Source: Planctomycetaceae bacterium (GTDB taxonomy: Bacteria > Planctomycetota > Planctomycetia > Pirellulales > Thermoguttaceae). From it: a stretch of DNA of 9,196 nt. The stretch spans positions 1-9,196 of the forward strand of contig JAIRYX010000406.1 in NCBI GenBank assembly GCA_031267635.1, given 5' to 3'. Every line of letters starts with the position of its first letter. The first letter of the stretch is position 1. Shown here piece by piece: positions 1 through 4,670 of the stretch. The notes under the pieces are model-generated. The model did not search any database and was not told where the DNA came from. It was given only the letters and a program-made list of their open reading frames with translations. The translations under genes were made by a program, and so were the position numbers.

Positions 1-80
1 AACAAAAAAAATGCAATACCAAAATATCTAAACAATAATTTCCCCGACTATACTACGCAATCGATATATATTGCCAAAAC

Positions 81-97
81 TTGTGTTAATACTTTTG
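81..97 (+). repeat. 17-bp segment shared with the FGE fragment
   Basis: TTGTGTTAATACTTTTG at 81-97 is identical to the minus strand of 9042-9058, where it encodes part of the FGE fragment (Cys-Val-Asn-Thr-Phe). The flanking bases differ on both sides. It directly abuts repeat copy R1. A 17-bp exact match within 9.2 kb is unlikely by chance even in AT-rich DNA, so shared ancestry is possible, but no longer homology is visible. Confidence 0.5.
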
Positions 98-175
98 ACT
101 ATTACCGCCCTTATTTATCAAATTCCCTTAGTAGCCCGAATTGCACCGATATGCGCCCTTATTCCTGTATTTTTC
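95..175 (-). repeat. Dispersed repeat copy R1 (minus orientation)
   Basis: The reverse complement of about 95-175 aligns with the first part of R2 (208-349) and R3 (4422-4561). The shared core reads ACTAAGGGAATTTGATAAAT in R1, followed by AAGGGCGGTAATAG; the corresponding R3 core is ACTACTAAAGGAATGTCATA then AATAAGGGCGGCAATGATAA. R1 lacks the 3' hairpin part of the unit. R1 and R2 face each other across about 30 bp and could form a long imperfect hairpin. An open frame runs through 71-349 on the plus strand, but it is most likely fortuitous. Confidence 0.7.
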
Positions 176-207
176 GTTCAAGTTTTTTGGGTAACAATCC
201 ACCAATT

Positions 208-349
208 AAAAAATAAGGGCATAAGGACGAGTTTGAGGGCTTTGTTGGTTACTAAGGAAAACTGGATAAATAAGGGTTGCAATGGTAAAGTCGTTGGGGT
301 AACGATACAACAGTTACCCAGAGCGTATTTATTTGATTTGAGAAACTGA
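208..349 (+). repeat. Dispersed repeat copy R2
   Basis: About 140 bp, colinear with R3 at 4422-4561. Matching blocks include AAGGACG, ACTAAGG, ATAAATAAGGG, GCAATG then TAAAGTCGTT, and the end AACTGA. Near its end it has a 7-bp perfect inverted repeat, GGGTAAC (297-303) with GTTACCC (313-319). The arms that are perfect in R3 correspond here to 311-320 and 339-348 and match at 8 of 10 positions. The unit is non-coding as far as I can tell. On the minus strand it would read Asn-Asp-Phe-Thr-Ile-Ala-Thr-Leu-Ile-Tyr, similar to the R3 reading, but substitutions fall at all codon positions. Confidence 0.75.
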
Positions 350-644
350 CGCCATAATTTTCTATTGCGCTTTCAAATATTGTCCCCAAAAAACGAAATC
401 ATCAGAAACACGACACACCTACTTCGTGATGTTGGCATGTACTCTATTAGTGCGAGAACTGGATAAAACAAGTCTGATTAAATGGGCGTCTGTGAAACTG
501 ACAACGATTGGTGAACGTTGCCGCGTTATGCTGAAAGAATCGTTGCGTAACGTGATCAATTGGGCTATTGAACAATTGGACTTTACTGGAAAAACCGCGA
601 AACGCATGCAATCCTTGCTCGCCCGTTTCGGATTGGCAAAATAA
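342..644 (+). pseudogene. C-terminal remnant of an unidentified protein, possibly a transposase
   Basis: The frame is open from 342, immediately after the end of repeat R2 (in-frame stop at 339-341), to the TAA at 642-644, giving about 100 residues. The first available starts are GTG 426 and ATG 429, with no Shine-Dalgarno sequence. The peptide has a hydrophobic stretch (Tyr-Phe-Val-Met-Leu-Ala-Cys-Thr-Leu-Leu-Val) followed by a basic amphipathic region with Lys-Trp-Ala-Ser-Val-Lys-Leu and a C-terminal Leu-Leu-Ala-Arg-Phe-Gly. The composition looks like real protein rather than shadow coding. The style (short hydrophobic helix plus basic C-terminus, next to a repeat) is reminiscent of the end of a DDE transposase, but no catalytic residues are present and I do not recognise the family. 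It could be a fragment left by deletion, with the repeat marking the junction. The short minus-strand frame over the same DNA is less convincing. Confidence 0.35.
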
Positions 645-989
645 ACAAGCAACTTTTTTCGACCAATTTAATATACGTTTGGATGCTCATTTTAAGAGGT
701 TTGATGGAATTTGCAAAAGTTTAGTTTATATTTTACCGGTTATGTGCAATTCGCGAAAATCTTTGTCTGTGCGCATAAAATTGTCAATGAGCTGTTTTTT
801 CGTTTGCACATGACTCATAATTAGAGACCGTTATTATATTTTTCGCTTACTGACGTCTTTGTGGAAAATGATGAAAACAATTCGTGAGCGTCCACGAGCG
901 GTTACGTTACTTTTAAATTCGTGGATATTCGTGTTTCACTGCTAATAAAGCGAATAACCCAAGCGCTGGTTTCATTATTTTCTCAAACA
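645..989. other. Intergenic stretch without a recognisable gene
   Basis: 345 bp, AT-rich, with stops in all frames at short intervals. A frame at 568-813 overlaps the remnant above and has no start signal or recognisable content. The only structure seen is the ATTCGTG repeat cluster at 880-933 and a weak imperfect palindrome (AACCCAAGCGCTGGTTT, 958-974) just past the exporter stop. Neither is a convincing terminator. Confidence 0.6.
880..933. repeat. Cluster of ATTCGTG heptamers
   Basis: ATTCGTG occurs at 880-886, 917-923 and 927-933; the last two are 10 bp apart. The first is part of a small hairpin, TCGTG-N6-CACGA. Read on the minus strand it follows the exporter stop codon as CACGAAT units. 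Similar 'cacgaat' intergenic strings are common in planctomycete and related genomes as far as I recall. The function is unknown. Confidence 0.4.
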
Positions 990-2462
990 TTATACGTCAT
1001 TTTCAATTTGTTTTCGTATTTCGGAGGAACGCGGCGTCCAGCAAAAAATGGACGCCGCGACGACGGCAAAAAGTCCGATGGTCAAAAACGTGCATTGAAA
1101 AACTCGTATGATTGTATCACGCTTGATAAGATGCTGATGGTCAATCAGCGAAACGTGGAAAAGATGCGAGTACATTCCTAATACTAACGCCGCTGTCGCA
1201 ATGCCTAGACTAATCGAGACCTGAATCACCACCGACAACATACTGTTTCCCGAGCTTTGTTCGCCGCGCGGGAGCGACAGCAAAACAAGCGTGTTCATCG
1301 CGGTGAACTGCATCGCGTTGATAAATCCGAAAATCAGCAAGTGCAACAATAAAAGCGGATAAGGCGTATGTTCCGTAATTACCGAAAGACTCATAATCAA
1401 CGCTCCGAGTAAAATCGTATTGGTGATGAGCATGCGCCTATAGCCGAGTTTTCGCAAAACATATTCCACCCACGACTTGCTCAACAACGACGCTAACGAA
1501 AGCGGTATGATTGTCAGACCGGATTTGAACGGCGAAAAACCAAGCCCGATCTGCAACAAAAGCGGCGTCATGAACGGAATCGAACCGTTGGCAAGCCGAG
1601 CAAAAATTCCGCCGATAATCCCAACCGTCACGCCGCGATACCGAAACAAGGTCGGAGGAAAAAGCGGATTGACAGTTCGGAAAGCGTAAATCCAGTAGCT
1701 TAATAAAGACAGACAACCGAACACAAAGCACAATAAAACAATACGACGCGAAAGATGTAACGTTGTGATTCCTTCGAGCGAAAAGAGAATACAAACCATC
1801 GACAGTCCGAACAGTCCCGCGCCAAACCAATCAAACGGCGGAACACTTGGCTCGCGGAAATTCGGAAGCAACGGTAACACCATACAGCCAACCGCAAAAC
1901 CAATCGGAAGATTGATAAAAAAAATCCAATGCCATGTCGTGTAAGTAACAATTAAACCGCCGACCGTTGGACCAATCAGCGGACCGATTAACGCCGGAAG
2001 GATCACAAAATTCATTGCCTGCACCAATTGCCGTTTGGGGTACGCTTTGACCACGATAAGCCGACCAACAGGTACCATCATTGCCCCGCCGATTCCTTGC
2101 AAAATACGGCTGGCGATAAGAACATGAAATGTTGGCGAAACCGCGCAACAAAACGAACCGCCGCAGAAAATGATAATGGACGAGAAAAAAATCCTTCGCG
2201 TTCCGAAACGGTCGGCAAGCCAGCCGGAAATTGGGATTAAAAGAGCAATCGTCAACGTGTAAGCGATCAAAACCGCTTGCATTCGGAGCGGGCTTTGACA
2301 AAATGAAACCGCCATCGTGGGAATTGCCGTGTTGAGAATCGTGCTGTCGAGCATGTCCATAAAAAACGCCGCCGCCACTAACCAAAGCAACATGCGGTTC
2401 GGCTTTTTCCCGTCTGCGACACGCTCCTGTTCTGTATCTTCCTTCGCACACATCCTGATCAT
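990..2462 (-). CDS. mdtD: MFS exporter, DHA2 family (MdtD-like)
   Basis: Proton-driven inner-membrane exporter of the 14-TM drug:H+ antiporter-2 type. Seen: motif D1 (LDSTILNTAIPTM, about residues 38-50), motif A in loop 2-3 (GWLADRFGTRR, 80-90), the MMVPVGR segment (128-134), motif C (GPLIGPTVGG, 160-169) and WHWIFFINLPIG (177-188). The FMTPLLLQIGLGFSPF segment closely follows the E. coli MdtD sequence as I remember it. The length of 490 residues fits (MdtD is about 470). Known: MdtD sits with the MdtABC efflux genes in enterobacteria, and its Salmonella counterpart was reported to export iron-citrate. Here there is no RND partner nearby, so the substrate is open. Start: ATG 2462 gives the longest form. 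However, a promoter -10 box overlaps it, so ATG 2453 (residue 4), used leaderless, is at least as likely. An 11-bp hairpin lies in the last codons. The symbol is by similarity only. Confidence 0.9.
   Translation of the reverse strand: MIRMCAKEDTEQERVADGKKPNRMLLWLVAAAFFMDMLDSTILNTAIPTMAVSFCQSPLRMQAVLIAYTLTIALLIPISGWLADRFGTRRIFFSSIIIFCGGSFCCAVSPTFHVLIASRILQGIGGAMMVPVGRLIVVKAYPKRQLVQAMNFVILPALIGPLIGPTVGGLIVTYTTWHWIFFINLPIGFAVGCMVLPLLPNFREPSVPPFDWFGAGLFGLSMVCILFSLEGITTLHLSRRIVLLCFVFGCLSLLSYWIYAFRTVNPLFPPTLFRYRGVTVGIIGGIFARLANGSIPFMTPLLLQIGLGFSPFKSGLTIIPLSLASLLSKSWVEYVLRKLGYRRMLITNTILLGALIMSLSVITEHTPYPLLLLHLLIFGFINAMQFTAMNTLVLLSLPRGEQSSGNSMLSVVIQVSISLGIATAALVLGMYSHLFHVSLIDHQHLIKRDTIIRVFQCTFLTIGLFAVVAASIFCWTPRSSEIRKQIENDV
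1030..1059. repeat. Perfect 11-bp GC-rich inverted repeat inside the exporter gene
   Basis: CGCGGCGTCCA (1030-1040) pairs perfectly with TGGACGCCGCG (1049-1059) around an 8-nt loop, GCAAAAAA. It covers codons of about residues 468-478 of the exporter, near the 3' end. It is much stronger than any other hairpin in the window except the R3 and post-uvrB ones. No T-tract follows on either strand, so it is not a standard terminator. Confidence 0.7.
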
Positions 2463-2488
2463 TGTATCAGAATTTCATCAATTGCCAA
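2461..2488 (-). promoter_or_regulatory. Candidate promoter of the MFS exporter
   Basis: On the minus strand, TTGGCA (plus 2483-2488) is a 4/6 to 5/6 -35 box and TACAAT (plus 2461-2466) a 5/6 -10 box, with a 16-nt spacer. Transcription would start near 2453-2455, making the message leaderless at ATG 2453. The -35 box is one arm of the inverted repeat at 2481-2518. Confidence 0.45.
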
Positions 2489-2518
2489 TCCCGACCCGAT
2501 GCAAGAAGTTTTGGCAAT
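2481..2518. promoter_or_regulatory. Inverted repeat overlapping the exporter promoter, possible operator
   Basis: ATTGCCAA (2481-2488) and TTGGCAAT (2511-2518) form a perfect 8-bp inverted repeat with centres 30 bp apart, about three helical turns. This is a spacing seen for cooperative repressor or activator sites. One arm contains the candidate -35 box. No regulator gene is adjacent. Confidence 0.4.
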
Positions 2519-2643
2519 CTGCACAAGTTCTCGAAAATGATTGTTCAATAGAGTGTTGGTTCGTAGTATTTGCGACTGATAAAACAACCGTTAAATGCGG
2601 CATATTACAACAAAACTGATTTATCGAAATGTTTCCACTTCTT

Positions 2644-2664
2644 CTGCTTTCGTTGAAAGAGCAG
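2644..2664 (+). other. Small hairpin in the divergent intergenic region
   Basis: CTGCTTTC (2644-2651) can pair with GAAAGAGCAG (2655-2664) as 8 bp with a 2-nt bulge around a 3-nt loop. It lies between the exporter and the secreted-protein gene, 49 bp before the first possible start of the latter. It may be a leader structure; no riboswitch class is recognised. Confidence 0.25.
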
Positions 2665-2712
2665 GGTTTGGGGGTCGATAATACGAAATGATTCATATTA
2701 AGTCGGATTGGT

Positions 2713-4317
2713 GTGCGATACGTTCAATTCTCTCGGTTTGAGTTGGATAACAAAATGGTTTGCCGTGCGTTTTTTTTCATAATGATACTTGTTGGGGCGT
2801 GCAATGTAATGATTGCTCACGCGCAAAGCGTGTCTTTGGACTCAAGGCAAAACAAGGAACAATCACAAAATACGATTATTTCCGCCGCGTCGTCCACGAA
2901 CGATGAATTACGAGTAACGCGATTGACTCAATTTTTCATCCCGATTCAAATGAGCGGTCACGATAAAGATGCGGCAGTTGCTGTCGAGTTGATTTACTCG
3001 CCTGATGAAGGAAAGAATTGGTATTCTTATAAAAGAATCGATATCACGCAAGACAAATTCGAGTTCAACGCTTCGGCGGAAGGAGAATATTGGTTTGCGT
3101 TTCGGACGATGAGCAAAAACGGCGTCATGAAGCAAATCGGTAAAACTCCGCAAGCGCGGGTTCGTGTGGACACAACGCCGCCCCAATTGAGCGTGAATGC
3201 GAAAAAGAATGATTCGGGGGAAGTGGTTGTGGAGTGGAACGCGGAAGATGTGTCGCTGAAACCTAATAACGTTGTGATTTCGTTGAGTTACGATTCCGGA
3301 ACAAACTGGACGACCTTGGCTACCGATTCTAAAAACACAATGCTTATCGACAATCGTGAAACAGGTTATGCGAAGTTCTGGCCCCATCACGAAGCGGCGT
3401 CTGTGGACATTCGTTGCGAGTTGGAAGACCTTGCGAAAAACAAAGAAATCTTCACGACGCAATTGATCCTTAAAAATGAACATAATAGCACGGATAACGA
3501 CAACCAAGCAACCGGTTCTGTTGACAAGAAACCATCAGCCGTAAAAGCGAACGGCACGATGATTGCTCCTCCTCCGCAACCGCTTGTTGTTTCGTCGAAC
3601 CAACCGCACCAATCTATGGGATTCGGCAAGGAAGGCAACGGTTATCAAATGTCTTATCAGTTTTCGGAAAATCAGGTGGCGGCGGCTCCGGGAACGTTTG
3701 CTTTGCCGGTTGCTTCCGCGTCGGCGAATGAAACGGTTGGAAATGAAAAGATTGGAAATGAACGTGATAATATGTTGCGTACCTTTGGCGATGTTCCGCA
3801 ACCGGTTTCCGCCGGCGTGATGCCGCGGGTGGCGAGTGAAATCTCGGCAAACGTTTCAGAAAACAACGATAACAATCAGCTTGCGTCCGCTTCGTTTCAA
3901 CAACCGCCCATCATTGCGAATGTGTTAGCGTCCACCAATGAAAGCGGAACGAATCCCAACACTACGCCGTCAAATACCGCGACAATACCGGCGGAAGACG
4001 CCAACCGCAACGAACCGGAAATTACCTTTCCCGGAAAAATCGTTTTAATCAACAAAGGAGTATTCAACGATCAACCGTGCATTATTGTTCGATGGGTTTC
4101 GGGCGATACCGCGTTTTTCGGCAGTAAAGTGGATCTCTATCGATCAAGAAACAAATACGGTCCATGGCGTCCGATTGTCTTTGACTTAACCAACACCGGC
4201 GAATACTTTTGGAGAATCACACCCGCCGATGAAACGCCTTTCTTTTTACGAGTCGAGCTTCGCAGTACGCAAGGAACATTCACCGATTTCACATCACGCC
4301 CGATTTCTCTTCAGTAA
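2713..4317 (+). CDS. Secreted protein with Ig-like repeats, planctomycete type
   Basis: Function unknown; exported beyond the cytoplasmic membrane. Residue numbers refer to the GTG start at 2713. ATG 2755 (residue 15) is the better start because it begins directly with a signal peptide: Val-Cys-Arg, a hydrophobic run (AFFFIMILVGACNVMIA) and a signal peptidase I site, AHA-QS, after residue 37. The mature chain has two Ig/FN3-like beta domains. The first (about 58-153) carries YSPDEGKNW and GEYWFAFRT; the second (about 154-250) starts after DTTPP and carries SYDSGTNWTTL. A 180-residue linker rich in Asn, Ser, Ala, Pro and Gln follows. A C-terminal domain (about 434-534) carries VDLYRSRNKYGPW, NTGEYFWRI and PFFLRVELRS. 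There is no cell-wall sorting signal or C-terminal membrane segment. Such proteins recur in planctomycetes; a role in the cell envelope or as a binding scaffold is inference. The gene stands alone, divergent from the exporter and convergent with uvrB. Confidence 0.8.
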   Translation: MRYVQFSRFELDNKMVCRAFFFIMILVGACNVMIAHAQSVSLDSRQNKEQSQNTIISAASSTNDELRVTRLTQFFIPIQMSGHDKDAAVAVELIYSPDEGKNWYSYKRIDITQDKFEFNASAEGEYWFAFRTMSKNGVMKQIGKTPQARVRVDTTPPQLSVNAKKNDSGEVVVEWNAEDVSLKPNNVVISLSYDSGTNWTTLATDSKNTMLIDNRETGYAKFWPHHEAASVDIRCELEDLAKNKEIFTTQLILKNEHNSTDNDNQATGSVDKKPSAVKANGTMIAPPPQPLVVSSNQPHQSMGFGKEGNGYQMSYQFSENQVAAAPGTFALPVASASANETVGNEKIGNERDNMLRTFGDVPQPVSAGVMPRVASEISANVSENNDNNQLASASFQQPPIIANVLASTNESGTNPNTTPSNTATIPAEDANRNEPEITFPGKIVLINKGVFNDQPCIIVRWVSGDTAFFGSKVDLYRSRNKYGPWRPIVFDLTNTGEYFWRITPADETPFFLRVELRSTQGTFTDFTSRPISLQ

Positions 4318-4421
4318 GTCCATTCAAACGCAAACTGAACAACGCCGAGCGCAGAGTAAAATCAGCAAACCGGCATACTTTCTATTATCGACATTGCAAG
4401 GCATAACGCGAAGACGAGAGT
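4318..4421 (+). other. Spacer with an FGE-like C-terminal peptide in one frame
   Basis: In the frame running to TAA 4404-4406 the DNA reads Asn-Asn-Ala-Glu (4338-4349), a basic stretch, then Ser-Ala-Asn-Arg (4362-4373). This resembles the 'NNAExCRSANR' part of FGE-fold C-termini and of the fragment at 8848-9084 (Ala-Glu-Ser-Cys-Arg-Ser-Ala-Tyr-Arg). After that the similarity is lost. It may be a degraded second FGE piece or coincidence. No start, Shine-Dalgarno sequence or terminator for the preceding gene is visible. Confidence 0.2.
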
Positions 4422-4561
4422 AAACCTCAAGGGAACAAGGACGCATATTGGTGCGATTGGGGACTACTAAAGGAATGTCATAAATAAGGGCGGCAATGAT
4501 AAAGTCGTTCGGGATAACTCTACAGTTGCCCAGCACTGATTTATTTGGCTTGGGCAACTGA
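4422..4561 (+). repeat. Dispersed repeat copy R3
   Basis: This copy is colinear with R2 over about 140 bp and matches R1 over its first 80 bp, at roughly 60-70% identity by eye. It contains the core ACTACTAAAGGAATGTCATA, then AATAAGGGCGGCAATGATAA, and ends with a hairpin. The minus-strand frame at 4324-4557 spans the unit but lacks a start signal and recognisable content. Confidence 0.75.
4523..4560. repeat. Perfect 10-bp hairpin at the end of R3
   Basis: CAGTTGCCCA (4523-4532) pairs perfectly with TGGGCAACTG (4551-4560) across an 18-nt loop. It marks the 3' boundary of the repeat unit. It is not followed by a T-tract, so it is probably a structural feature of the element rather than a terminator for the upstream gene, although an effect on the 3' end of that mRNA cannot be excluded. 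Confidence 0.7.
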
Positions 4562-4640
4562 ATAGTTACGGAACATAAAACAATTAGACTTAATCCATGT
4601 TACGCAGGAGCGATTAACATTCAGGAAACGAAGAAACCGC

Positions 4641-4670
4641 CGGGACTTAAGCGTCCCGTTTACTTTTCCT
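4641..4670. terminator. Probable bidirectional terminator between the secreted-protein gene and uvrB
   Basis: CGGGAC (4641-4646) and GTCCCG (4653-4658) form a 6-bp GC-rich stem with a 6-nt loop. On the plus strand it is followed by TTTACTTTTCC, then TTTTT. On the minus strand it lies directly after the uvrB stop (TAA at 4660-4662) and is followed by a T-richer stretch (GGTTTCTTCGTTTCC). It suits the convergent arrangement. Confidence 0.6.

Noticed and set aside
71..349. 92-codon plus-strand ORF starting with TTG
   Set aside because: It runs across two facing repeat copies, has no ribosome binding site, and its hydrophobic content comes from translating the repeat.
568..813. 81-codon plus-strand ORF
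   Set aside because: It overlaps the 342-644 remnant in another frame, with no start signal and no recognisable content.
1831..2451. 206-codon minus-strand ORF overlapping the exporter
   Set aside because: It is a shadow frame of the DHA2 exporter; the exporter frame carries the MFS motifs.
4324..4557. 77-codon minus-strand ORF
   Set aside because: It is the translation of repeat R3 plus spacer. It shares Leu-Ile-Tyr-type residues with other copies because of DNA homology, and codon changes show no protein-level constraint.
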